A stretch of 64,000 bases of DNA from Rhynchopus euleeides. Taxonomy: Eukaryota > Euglenozoa > Diplonemea > Diplonemida > Diplonemidae. The DNA lies in the NCBI GenBank assembly GCA_963210315.1, contig OY723270.1, positions 1,922,001 through 1,986,000 on the forward strand, given 5' to 3'. A program made the translations under genes and the position numbers. The notes beneath the pieces were generated by a model. The model was not told the origin of the DNA and ran no database searches. It saw nothing but the letters and a program-made list of their open reading frames with translations. Below, piece after piece: positions 48,336-58,137 of this stretch; the stretch's first letter is position 1; every line of letters begins with the position of its first letter.

Positions 48336-48531
48336 CCTTTTTTAAGCACACTCGTGTGAGCGGAAAGCGCCCCACCACAGCTGCAACCAAACGTGCTCTA
48401 TACACTAACCCCACCCTTCATCAGGCTCAGGGTGTGATCAGTTCAGGGTTTTGTGTGTAGAAGCGTCAACGCAACAAACAAAAGGAAATTCATCAGAGCG
48501 GTTGTAGCTGTGAAGTGATAGGGCGCTTTTC
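48336..48531 (-). repeat. Complete AAAGCGCCC element, inverted
   Basis: TTTTTTAAGCACACTCGTGT to GATAGGGCGCTTTT, with the core at 48456-48475. It is about 97% identical to 40108-40295. Confidence 0.85.
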
Positions 48532-49260
48532 GTTCCCCTATTTTGTTTGTCCAGATCATCAAACATTCACAGACACAAGGACGTCGAGTACGCGTATTTC
48601 TCCCTCTTCCGCCCCCTCCCCCCCCCCCCCCCCCCGTCGCATTTTACTGTCGGGGGGGTGGGGGGGGGCAGGGGGTGGGTGTGGGGCGCGTCTCACTACA
48701 TCACACAGGAATCTTACACCCTCCCCCTTTCCCTTTCTCTCTCTCGTTTCCCCCCCCGTCCTCCCCCGCCAAGGAACATACCATCTCTTCCTCTTTCACA
48801 GATTTCTTTATTTCACTTTATAGACGGCGGGTATGGTTTTCCCACTTCGGGCACAGGCAGGGTGGGAGGAAAATGTGGCCACAGAGACAGACATGGAGAC
48901 CAGACACGTTTTGCTTGTTAAAACCCAGGTCAGGCGGACTGCATAGATGGGTTGTGCGTGTTGTCCAGCGGAGGCTGCATCAGGTTCGCTTAGTGTGGCC
49001 TCTGCGAAGCAACAGCCTTCATGTCTGTGTGTCAGGCAGTGGAGATTACATCAAGAGCAAGTGCTCGGTGTGTGTCTACACGAATATAAAAAGATTTGCG
49101 TGTGTGCGTCTCACGGAGAATGGTGGTGTTGCCACGTTTTCACCACACTGTCCTGTGCTCGGGTGGGAAGGATACCACACAGCGGCTTGGTTTTACCACC
49201 CCCACCTCCCCCGCCCGCACGCCACCAGCAACTAAACAGCTAAACCCCCGTTTCAAAGAT

Positions 49261-50312
49261 TCGTTCGATGCGTTTGCAAAAAGGGTTATACACTCTGTGC
49301 GGAAGTCCCCTCCCCCACCCCCTGCAGTTATGATGTCTTGGCATTTCTTTCCGTCTGGGCACTTCTAAAAGAGGCCAAACGATTGCCACGCACAGCACAC
49401 ACACATGGCGGTTGTGATTTCGGTGTCGGAAGGAATCTCGATCCTATTGCTTTAGGACGAAGGGCCTTCACAACGGGAGGGCGTCATTGGGGTGCCTGGG
49501 TGCACCACGCAGCCCCGTGACACCCTCTGTGAACAGGTCAGTCCAGGCCACTCGGTCTCTGCCCCCCCACACTTCGGGGAAGGGAGGTCAGGGTGCCCCG
49601 CAAGGGTGGGTGTGGGACAGCGGTGGGCCTGTAGCACTGCTCGGGAGTGGAGGGGGGTGGTCAAGGCACATGAGAAGGTGCCACACCTATCACAGGGGTT
49701 GTCACAGACAAAGGTGAAGGCGCCGGGAACAGGAATCCCAGAGGAACAGTGTCCCCTGTAGGGGCGACGCTTCAATGCATCCGGTTCTTCGCCTCAAGCG
49801 TGTATTCAACTGGGGTTCGCCCCACGTTTCCAACACACACGACTGCCACTGATACCGACACCGACACCGGTTCGACCCCAGCCCATGCCATGTGTTTCTT
49901 CCAACTTGCCTTGCTTTTTTTCTTGTGTCCTTCCGTGCCCTTCCCCTTTGGGTGCTGGCAACAGGCGAAGCAATATCGCCCTCTCCCGTGCGCGGGAGTG
50001 CAGCAGAAGGAGGGGATGCTGGCAGGTTGCAGCAGGTGGTGCCATGTTGGCAGGAGGACCAGCACTGACGTACCAGCGCCCCCAGCCCCCACGCACCCCA
50101 CATCCCGCACCCCCTCGTCCTGTGGCAGCCGGCACTGCTGGGACACCCGCCAGACCCTCCCCATCACATGACTTGCACCAGGTGCTTGCTGCCTCCACAC
50201 ACACACGCCCTGCAGATATACATTTACTTCGAGTCGAAGGCCAACACACACAGCAGAGCGGTGCACCTGTGAGGCCGTGTGCTCAGCCTCTGCGGCCCTG
50301 ACGGGTGCCACG
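49261..50312. other. Gene-free region upstream of second giant secreted-protein gene
   Basis: Unique DNA with overlapping short frames on both strands. From 50165 the sequence is the duplicated 5' flank shared with 21470-21622, including the CACACACACGCCCTGCAG candidate acceptor. Confidence 0.5.
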
Positions 50313-53300
50313 ATGGGAGCGATGCGTGCGGCGTTGCTGGTGCTGGTGCTTGCGGTGGTGGCGGACGCAGGCTACAGCCGCTCCAGGGGCCGTGGCAAGA
50401 GCTCTGGGGGTAAGAGCTACAGCAAATATGGGAAGTACGGGAAGGGCGGCAAGGGCTACGGGAAGGGTGGTGGCGGCGAGGGCGGGGAAGGGTCCGGCAG
50501 CGACTGCGACAAGAACAAGAAGGGGTCCGACTCCGACGGCGACTCCGGGTCGCACAGGTACGGGCGGTCTGACTCTGACTCAGGCAGCGAGTCGTCGGAC
50601 TCTGGGTCGCACAGGTACGAGCACTCTGACTCTGACTCTGGCTCTGGCTCGGACTCAGACAGGGAGTCGTCGCACTCTGGATCCGACTCTGACAGCGGCC
50701 CCGAGGAGGGGACGATCGACGAGAAGGAGGAGGACTGCGAGACGGCGTGGGTGAAGGGGTCTGAGTCGATGTGCCTGTCGAACCGGTACACGTCGGAGTG
50801 GGGGTGGTCGAACCGTGTGGGGCGCGGGAAGGAGACGCTCGCGCTGTGGGGCGGGGTGTCGGACTGCAAGACGGATGCGGAGGGCGCGTCGCGCGTCGGG
50901 GAGGTGGCGGTGTCCGTCGGGTCGTACACGGTGGAGGTGACGGTGGCGCCCGCAGAGGGGTGGGAGCTGGCGGAGGCGGCGCTGTGGGTGGGGACGGAGA
51001 AGCTGCCGAAGACGCGCACAGGGCACTACACCCTCGACCCGGAGCACTTCCCGGTGAAGACGAGCAAGGGCGGGCCGCACACCTTCCGCGGCCGCACCGA
51101 CTGCATCTACGTGGCTGTGCACGTGAACGTGTGCCGGGTGCGCCGGGCGACCCTGGCACCCACGCTTGCGCCTGTGGGTGTGCCGGCAACACCCGTGCCT
51201 GTCCCTGCGACACCCGTGCCTTTGCCGGAGACAGAGGCACCTGCCGTGGTGGCACCGGGCGGGGAGGGCTGTGTGGCCGCATGGGTCAAGGGTGCCGGGG
51301 TGCAGTGCATGCAGAACCGCCACACAGACGAGTTTGTGTGGACGAACAAGCTGTCGCGCAGCGAGCGTCTGGAGATCTGGTCCGGGGTGGAGGGGTGCAC
51401 CACGAGCGGGGCGTCGCACGTCGGGACGGTGGTGCTGGAGGTGGGGTCCGCTTCCGCCTCCGTGACGATCGAGATGAAGGAAGGGTGGGTGCTGCAGGAC
51501 GCCGCCTTCTGGCTGGGTGCGTCGAAGCTGCCGGTGACACGCACACGCCGCTACACCCTGGACCCGGAGCAGTTCCCTTTCAAGACGACGCACCCCGGGC
51601 CGCACCGGTTCCGTGGGTCCACGGCGTGCCTGTACCTTGCGATGAGTGTGCGGGTGTGCACGGCAACGGGTGCACCTGTCCCGGTGACGGCGACGCCAGC
51701 GCTGACACCTGCACCGGCGACAAGCACCCCTGTCCCTGCGCCCACCCCTGTCCCGTCGACGGTGGAGCCGCAGCCGGGTGAGACGTGCATGCCTGCGTGG
51801 GCCAAGGGTGCGGGCGTGCAGTGCCTGCGCAACACGCACACGGACGAGGTGGCGTGGACGAACAAGCTGGGGCGCAGCGAGCGCATGGCGCTGCACGCGA
51901 ACGTGGAGGGGTGCAGCACGCGCGGGACGACGGTTGTGGGGGAGGTGGAGGTGACCGTCAGCTCGTACTACGTGGTGGTGACGGTGCACCCTGCCGCAGG
52001 CTGGGAGCTTGGGGAGGCGGCGCTGTGGCTGGGGCGGGAGAAGCTGCCGCGCACGGCGTCGCGCACCTACACCCTCGACCCGGACCGCTTCACCTTCCAG
52101 CTGTCCACCGCCGGCCCGCACAAGTACAAGGGCTCCACCGCCTGCGTCTACATGTCCCTCTTCGTCTCCGTCTGCAAGGAGGGCGACACACCGGCTCCCC
52201 CGATCATGCCTGAGGACACCCCGGCTCCGTCCACACCCGCTCCTGCCACTGACGCACCCCGCACGGACGCCCCTTCCACATCCGCGCCGCCTACGAGCGC
52301 ACCACCCACAGCTGCTCCCCGCACTCAGGCACCTGCAACCAACGCACCTCCCACCAACGCGCCCCCCACCAGCGCACCTGCAACCAACGCGCCTGCGACG
52401 CCTGCACCTGCCACAAACTCGCCGCCCACAGACGCACCCCGTACGAACGCGCCACCCACCCAGGCACCTGCAACCAACGCTCCCCCGACGAGCGCACCTG
52501 CGACGCCTGCACCTGCTACCAACTCGCCGCCCACCAGTGCACCTGCAACTGCGGCACCTACGACTGCTGCACCCCCCACAGACGTGCCGCCTATTGTTGG
52601 GCCTGCCGAGAGGACCCTTGCACCGACCACTGCGCCTGCAACTGACGCACCTGCCACATCTGCACCTGCCACAGACGCACCCGCAACCAACGCGCCTCCC
52701 ACAAGCGCGCCTGCGACCAACGCACCACCCACGAGTGCGCCCGCCACGAACGCACCGCCGACAGTGGCACCTCCCACATCTGCACCTGCCACGAGCGCAC
52801 CTGCGACACCTTCCCCGCCTACCAACGCACCGCCCACAGCTGCGCCTTCCACTGACGCACCTGCCACCAGCGCTCCTCCGACAAACGCACCCCCGACTGT
52901 TGCGCCTGACACAGACGCGCCGCCGACTGTCTCCCCGCCCACCAACTCTCCTCCGACACAGGCACCTGCCACAGGCGCCACTAATGCCCCTCTGACTGTG
53001 TCACCTGTGACGACTGACGCGCCAACGACAAGCACACCTGCCACTGACGCAACGAACGCGCCACCCACTGCGGCACCCTCAACCCACAGGCCTCTGACCC
53101 CCGCACCCGCTACTCCTTCACCTGCCACTACCGCGCCTGACTCGACTGCACCTGCCACTGTCGCACCCGGCACGAGCGCACCCCGCACAGTGTCGCCACC
53201 GACGAGCTCTCCTCCGACACAGGCACCTGCACCAAGCGCACCACCGACAGCTGCACCTGCGACTCCTGCGCCATTGACAAGCGCACCCGACACCGTCGCA

Positions 53301-56252
53301 CCCCTGACTAGTGCACCTGCAACTCCTGCACCCGCCACGAGGGCTCCTCCCACAATCTCCCCGCCCACAGCTTCACCTGGCACCAACGCACCCCCGACGA
53401 ACTCTCCCCCTACACAGGCGCCTGCCACTGACGCGCCTGCTACCAAAGCACCTGCAACTGTGTCGCCACCGACCAGCGCACCACTCACACCTGCCCCTGC
53501 CACCAACGCGCCGTCCACATCTGCACCCGCGACCAACGCACCACCCACCGACGCACCTACCACAAGTGCACCGGCAACAGCGGCACCTGAGACACCTGTG
53601 CCTGCGACTGCAGCACCGGCGACACCTGCGCCGTGTGTGCGGAACTTCAGCGGGGCGTCTGTGGCCGTTGTGGAGGGGGGAGAGGTGGGGCGGACCGTGG
53701 GTGCGGGTGCGGGTGTGAACGTGACGGAGGGGATGGAGGGGTGGAACGTGAACGAGGCGGAGCGTGCGGTGCTGACGGGGTTCCCGTCCGCGTTCCTGCT
53801 GCCGGGTGTGGAGGCGTTCTTCCCGCAGCGCGAGACGGCGATCGGGGCGGGTGCGGAGCTGACGGTGCAGTGCCCCGAGAACTGCTTCGGGATCCCGTGC
53901 GAGGTGATTGTGACGACGTACTTCTGCCCGCCGTGCTCGCTGGGGACGGACGGGGGGCTGCCGTTCCGCCTGCCCGGGGCCGGGTGGGAGTACGGGCCGT
54001 GCGCCCCGAGGTTCAACGTCCCCGGCGACGCGAAGGCGCGCAACATGGTCAGCTTCCGGAAGCTTGTGCCGGCAGGGACGGTGGAGCGCCTCCCGCCCAC
54101 GTCGAAGCCGCTGGACAACTTTGCGGTGTTTGTGCGGCAGTACGCCGTCGACTGTGCGGCGGTGGCAGCAGGCGAGTGTGCGGCCCTGCCGCGCTGCAAG
54201 CTGGCCGGTGCGCAGTGTGTCAGCGACTGGTGCAAGCCTGAGGAGGCATCGGGTGGCGAGGGGGAGGGCTCCACGTGCGACGAGTGCGCGACACCTGCTC
54301 CCCCCACACCCGCACCTGCGACGGGTGCCCCCGCGACACCCGCACCTGCCACACCCGCACCTGCCACCGTTGCACCCCCGACCTCTGCACCTGCCACCGG
54401 CGCGCCTGCGACGCTTGCCCCTGTTGCCGCCTTCGCGCCTCTGTGCGGGCCGCAGACACTCGTGTCGGACCCGGCCTTCACTGCGCAGTACGAGGTGGGG
54501 ACTGTGGGTGGCGCCAGCGCCGTGCAGTTCACGGTGCAGTGGACTGGGAAGTACGGGGCCATCGGGTTCGGGCCTGCCGGGTCGGGTGCGGGGATGTCGG
54601 GTCTCGACATCTACGGGTTCGACAGCGGGAACGACGGTGTGCAGGACCACGCGGTTGCTGGCGGTCCTGGGCGCCCGACCGTGGACGCGCAGCAGGACGC
54701 CACCTTCGTGCGGCGCACCGGCAACTCCGTGACATTCTACCGCCTGCTGGACACGGGAGACGCTGGGGACGTGGCGCTTGCCCTTGACACCCCGATGGCG
54801 GTGGGGTGGGCTGTGGGCAGCGGCAGCGTCTTCGGCGGGACGTGGGGCTACCACACGTCGCGTGCCCTGCTTCTCCCTGCGGACGCAGTGCTGCGGTCGT
54901 GCAGCGCGCCCGCCACACTCGCACCCGCACCTACCACACCCCCACCTGCCACCGTTGCACCCCCGACCTCTGCACCTGCCACCGGCGCACCTGCGACGCT
55001 TGCCCCTGTTGCCGCCTTCGCGCCTCTGTGCGGGCCGCAGACACTTGTGTCGGACCCGGCCTTCACTGCGCAGTACGAGGTGGGGACTGTGGGTGGCGCC
55101 AGCGCCGTGCAGATCACGGTGCAGTGGACTGGGGAGTACGGGGCCATCGGGTTCGGGCCTGCCGGGTCGGGTGCGGGGATGTCGGGTCTCGACATCTACG
55201 GGTTCGACAGCGGGAACGACGGTGTGCAGGACCACGCGGTTGCTGGCGGTCCTGGGCGCCCGACCGTGGACGCGCAGCAGGACGCCACTTTCGTGCGGCG
55301 CACCGGCAACTCCGTGACATTCTACCGCCTGCTGGACACGGGAGACGCAGGGGACGTGGCGCTTGCCCTTGACACCCCGATGGCGGTGGGGTGGGCTGTG
55401 GGCAGCGGCAGCGTCTTCGGCGGGACGTGGGGCTACCACACGTCGCGTGCCCTGCTTCCCCCTGCGGACGCAGTGCTGCGGTCGTGCAGCGCGCCCGCCA
55501 CACTGGCACCCGGGTGCGTGGACACCCCGCGTGACGCCACGGTCGGGTACGAGACGGGCGGGGGGCTTGCGGAGTACGTGTCCGGGGGCCGCGGGACGGC
55601 CGTGACGGAGGGGATGGAGGGGTGGCTGCTGAACGAGGCGGAGAGCGCGGTGCTGACGTCTGTGCCTGCGGGGCTGCTGTCTGGCGGCTACAGCGCCTTC
55701 TTCCCGCAGCAGTTCGACCCGATCCCGCGCAGCGCGTCCCTCGCGTTCGAGTGCCCCGCCAACTGTGCGGGGGCCCCGTGCGAGGTGATCGTGTCTGCCT
55801 ACCACTGCCCGCCGTGCTCGTCTGCGACGAACGGGGGGCTGCCTGCGATCCTGCCTGCGGCCGGGTGGGAGGTCGGGGCGTGCGCCCCGAAGTTCAGCGT
55901 CGCCGGGGGGAACCCCTTCAACATGGTCAGCTACCGGAAGCTGGTGCCTGCGGGGACGACAGACTTCACCCCGCCGCTGGACAGCCAGCTGACGAACGTG
56001 GCTGTGTTTGTGCGCCAGCAGGCGGTCGACTGCACGGCCGTGGCAGACCCGGGGCAGTGCGGGCAGTCCGCCGGCTGCCTGTGGGACGCACCGTCCGCCT
56101 CCTGCAAGAGCTCCTGGTGCCCCGCCTCCGCACCCACCGTCCCCACCCGCCCGGGCACAGGCGGCACCGACAACACCCCCCAGTGCACAGAGTGCGCCAC
56201 CCTCCAGCCCTCCACCCAGCAGACAAACTCCCCTGACTTTGGCCCCTTCTAG
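50313..56252 (+). CDS. Giant secreted multidomain protein with Pro/Thr stalk and two DOMON domains (copy 2)
   Basis: 1979 residues, paralogue of the gene at 21623. The signal peptide is identical. It differs in three ways. A Ser/Asp/Gly/His-rich insert (about residues 58-138, repeats of SDSDSGS type) follows the Gly/Lys segment. The Pro/Thr/Ala stalk is shorter (about 622-1106) and its second half is differently ordered. The DOMON domain with its linker is duplicated (about 1373-1531 and 1567-1726). The three WGW-type Cys domains (from about 141, 319 and 491) and the two Cys-rich modules (1107-1310, 1734-1933) are over 97% identical to copy 1. The acidic Ser/Asp insert could bind calcium or be phosphorylated. 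Homology ends abruptly at the stop codon, and the 5' flank is shared for 150 bp. Confidence 0.85.
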   Translation: MGAMRAALLVLVLAVVADAGYSRSRGRGKSSGGKSYSKYGKYGKGGKGYGKGGGGEGGEGSGSDCDKNKKGSDSDGDSGSHRYGRSDSDSGSESSDSGSHRYEHSDSDSGSGSDSDRESSHSGSDSDSGPEEGTIDEKEEDCETAWVKGSESMCLSNRYTSEWGWSNRVGRGKETLALWGGVSDCKTDAEGASRVGEVAVSVGSYTVEVTVAPAEGWELAEAALWVGTEKLPKTRTGHYTLDPEHFPVKTSKGGPHTFRGRTDCIYVAVHVNVCRVRRATLAPTLAPVGVPATPVPVPATPVPLPETEAPAVVAPGGEGCVAAWVKGAGVQCMQNRHTDEFVWTNKLSRSERLEIWSGVEGCTTSGASHVGTVVLEVGSASASVTIEMKEGWVLQDAAFWLGASKLPVTRTRRYTLDPEQFPFKTTHPGPHRFRGSTACLYLAMSVRVCTATGAPVPVTATPALTPAPATSTPVPAPTPVPSTVEPQPGETCMPAWAKGAGVQCLRNTHTDEVAWTNKLGRSERMALHANVEGCSTRGTTVVGEVEVTVSSYYVVVTVHPAAGWELGEAALWLGREKLPRTASRTYTLDPDRFTFQLSTAGPHKYKGSTACVYMSLFVSVCKEGDTPAPPIMPEDTPAPSTPAPATDAPRTDAPSTSAPPTSAPPTAAPRTQAPATNAPPTNAPPTSAPATNAPATPAPATNSPPTDAPRTNAPPTQAPATNAPPTSAPATPAPATNSPPTSAPATAAPTTAAPPTDVPPIVGPAERTLAPTTAPATDAPATSAPATDAPATNAPPTSAPATNAPPTSAPATNAPPTVAPPTSAPATSAPATPSPPTNAPPTAAPSTDAPATSAPPTNAPPTVAPDTDAPPTVSPPTNSPPTQAPATGATNAPLTVSPVTTDAPTTSTPATDATNAPPTAAPSTHRPLTPAPATPSPATTAPDSTAPATVAPGTSAPRTVSPPTSSPPTQAPAPSAPPTAAPATPAPLTSAPDTVAPLTSAPATPAPATRAPPTISPPTASPGTNAPPTNSPPTQAPATDAPATKAPATVSPPTSAPLTPAPATNAPSTSAPATNAPPTDAPTTSAPATAAPETPVPATAAPATPAPCVRNFSGASVAVVEGGEVGRTVGAGAGVNVTEGMEGWNVNEAERAVLTGFPSAFLLPGVEAFFPQRETAIGAGAELTVQCPENCFGIPCEVIVTTYFCPPCSLGTDGGLPFRLPGAGWEYGPCAPRFNVPGDAKARNMVSFRKLVPAGTVERLPPTSKPLDNFAVFVRQYAVDCAAVAAGECAALPRCKLAGAQCVSDWCKPEEASGGEGEGSTCDECATPAPPTPAPATGAPATPAPATPAPATVAPPTSAPATGAPATLAPVAAFAPLCGPQTLVSDPAFTAQYEVGTVGGASAVQFTVQWTGKYGAIGFGPAGSGAGMSGLDIYGFDSGNDGVQDHAVAGGPGRPTVDAQQDATFVRRTGNSVTFYRLLDTGDAGDVALALDTPMAVGWAVGSGSVFGGTWGYHTSRALLLPADAVLRSCSAPATLAPAPTTPPPATVAPPTSAPATGAPATLAPVAAFAPLCGPQTLVSDPAFTAQYEVGTVGGASAVQITVQWTGEYGAIGFGPAGSGAGMSGLDIYGFDSGNDGVQDHAVAGGPGRPTVDAQQDATFVRRTGNSVTFYRLLDTGDAGDVALALDTPMAVGWAVGSGSVFGGTWGYHTSRALLPPADAVLRSCSAPATLAPGCVDTPRDATVGYETGGGLAEYVSGGRGTAVTEGMEGWLLNEAESAVLTSVPAGLLSGGYSAFFPQQFDPIPRSASLAFECPANCAGAPCEVIVSAYHCPPCSSATNGGLPAILPAAGWEVGACAPKFSVAGGNPFNMVSYRKLVPAGTTDFTPPLDSQLTNVAVFVRQQAVDCTAVADPGQCGQSAGCLWDAPSASCKSSWCPASAPTVPTRPGTGGTDNTPQCTECATLQPSTQQTNSPDFGPF
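52180..53630 (+). repeat. Coding minisatellite (Pro/Thr/Ala stalk), copy 2
   Basis: About 1.45 kb of the same 18-bp-type units as 23311-25430. The first 750 bp align with copy 1. From about 52975 the units differ (VSPVTTDAPTT and similar), so this half has been rearranged. Confidence 0.8.
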
Positions 56253-56344
56253 GCTCCTTCGTCAATACCTTGCTTCTGCTGCTGTGCAAATACTGTGAAC
56301 AAACACAGCAAATTGTGTCACATGATGACCCCGTTTCTATTGTG
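56253..56344. other. 3' flank of second giant gene
   Basis: Unique sequence. Homology with the 3' flank of copy 1 stops at the stop codons (27617 and 56250). Confidence 0.4.
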
Positions 56345-56530
56345 GGTCCTTTCTTTTTACGCACACGACTTTCGCGCGGCAACTGTCATTCAGCTCTGCC
56401 AAACTTGCAGTGCACACAACCCCCTTCATCAGGCAAGTGGGTTTGAAAGTGTGTGTGGAAGCGTCACCGCATCAAGCGACGTATCAACAGTAGAGTATGA
56501 GCGTCAGAGTTGAAGTGGCACTTTTGCCCC
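56345..56530 (+). repeat. Complete AAAGTGTCA-family MITE with core site
   Basis: It starts TTTTTACGCACACGACTTTC, includes AACTGTCATTCAGCTCTGCC, the core GTGTGGAAGCGTCACCGCAT (56454-56474) and ends GAGTTGAAGTGGCACTTTTG. The ends form an imperfect inverted repeat (GTCATTCAGCTCTGCC versus GTG.CACTTCAACTCTG.C). The left half recurs at 61431-61550 and the right half at 46635-46700. Confidence 0.75.
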
Positions 56531-56791
56531 TTGTCTTCTGCACCACACAAACATGGGGGCACCACGTGTGGCGCTTTGCTCAAGTGGACAGTGGGCTCTT
56601 GGGGTCTTCACTTGGGCACCGAAACGGTTGGTTTTGGTGTACTTTCTCCTACTCGTAGGAGGATTCTTCATATTCCTGGATTTCCCGAATTTCCTGGATT
56701 TCCCCCGGCCCCTTAGGCGATTTCAGGGCGGACAGGGCGGACATGCCCGGACCCGGAAATCCGGGTGTCCGGATGTCCGGGTCCAATTTTG

Positions 56792-56792
<1 letters not shown>

Positions 56793-56825
<33 letters not shown>
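56793..56825 (+). repeat. Homopolymer of 33 C
   Basis: An uninterrupted run of C preceded by CCAATTTTGA. The same CCAATTTTGA plus C-run recurs at 56965-56985. Such tracts form G-quadruplex/i-motif structures and are prone to length error. Confidence 0.9.
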
Positions 56826-56827
<2 letters not shown>

Positions 56828-56968
56828 ACATTTCCCGAATTTCCCGCCCGGACATGTCCGCCCGGACATCCGGACATCCAGAAATGTCCGCCCCGGACAG
56901 GGCGGACATTTTCTGGTGTCCGGATGTCCGGGCGGACATGTCCGGACCCGGAAATTCGGGAAATCCAA
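56826..56968. repeat. 140-nt near-perfect hairpin of GGACATGTCC-type palindromes
   Basis: The left arm (56826-56893) and right arm (56900-56968) are inverse copies over about 65 bp: GGACATTTCCCGAATTTCC, CCGGACATGTCCGCCCGGAC, then ATCCGGACA and AATGTCCGCCC. The loop is only a few bases. The unit GGACATGTCCG itself is palindromic and recurs at 58157-58166. Confidence 0.8.
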
Positions 56969-56985
56969 TTTTGACCCCCCCCCCC

Positions 56986-58137
56986 TAGGGGGGGTCAAAT
57001 GCCACCCTTTTACGTGGACAAACACGATTTTTCAAAAAACCGGCGCAGAGGCCCCAAAGCCCCCGTAAACCCTCCAAACCCCCCCAGATCGGTCCGGAAA
57101 CCCATCGAACCCCACTTTTCCACCATTCCGGGCACCTCAGGTGCCCGAATTGGGGTACCTAAATTTTGTGCCACCGTTTGGTACCGGACAGTGCCACTGT
57201 GTGGGAGGTTGGAAAAGAAAATGCCCCAACACACCACATCTGAGGGTTGCAATGCATGTTGCTTGCCAACCACGTCATCCGGTGGGTGTCAGGCGCTATG
57301 TAGGTGGCATTAGCCAGGTCTTCGATGAGTTCTGGCTTGTATATGTACCTCCCTGCCACCATGCACCGGGAGGCTGCCTGTAGGTACGGAACAAGTCCAG
57401 ATGGTCGTGTGATTCCTGTGCAGCAGTGATCCACAACCGGGATGTGTTGACAACGACTGTTGCAACACGAGCTGTACATTCCGGGAACACACGAAGTGCG
57501 CTGTCGTGGTACCCATTGTGCCAGAATTGGTAGTTGCTGCGGTCTACTTTGCCTGGCCCAAGAGCACTGGTACTGAACGGTGCAATATGCGTGGCGAGGT
57601 GAATGCAACGGAAGGGCGCAAAGTCAATACAGCTCTCGGATGGCGGGTGGTGGTGCCACTAGTGTGTGACGTTCACTCGAGGATACAACGCATCACAATG
57701 AATCAGCAACCGTGGACCGAGTACAATACGCTCTCTGTGGCTGGTGTGGGGGACAAAGGCAGTGCCTGTGCCGCAGGCAGGGAGGTACATATACAAGCCA
57801 GAACACATCGAAGACCTGGCTCATGCCACCTACATAGCGCCTGACACCCACCGGATGACGTGGTTGGCAAGCAACATGCATTGCAACCCTCAGATGTGGT
57901 GTGTTGGGGCATTTTCTTTTCCAACCTCCCACACAGTGGCACTGTCCGGTACCAAACGGTGGCACAAAATTTAGGTACCCCAATTCGGGCACCTGAGGTG
58001 CCCGGAATGGTGGAAAAGTGGGGTTCGATGGGTTTCCGGACCGATCTGGGGGGGTTTGGAGGGTTTACGGGGGCTTTGGGGCCTCTGCGCCGGTTTTTTG
58101 AAAAATCGTGTTTGTCACCCCCATTTGACCCCCCCTA
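56986..58137. mobile_element. Complete TA-flanked fold-back DNA element
   Basis: Terminal inverted repeats of about 360-370 bp (56986-57356 and 57779-58137) enclose 422 bp. The outermost bases are TAGGGGGGGTCAAATG at both ends, with TA flanked outside by C-runs. This fits a TA target duplication as in Tc1/mariner-type elements, inserted in a C tract. The left arm has a 12-bp segment absent from the right. The interior has short frames on the minus strand but no recognisable transposase, so it is non-autonomous. Single arms or broken arms occur at 1-361 and 44968-46355. Confidence 0.75.

Larger units (their letters stand above)
47850..49260 (+). repeat. Long dispersed repeat, copy 2
   Basis: It carries the three blocks described for 35775-37330 (47878-48045, 48800-48875, 49040-49210). 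It is interrupted by inverted small repeats at 48145-48531 and contains a run of about 19 C at 48618-48636. Confidence 0.6.

Noticed and set aside
57159..57608. A conserved 65-codon frame in the arms of the fold-back element as a gene
   Set aside because: It is open in all four copies, but four of the five variable positions change the amino acid, so there is no sign of purifying selection. The frame looks fortuitous or decayed.
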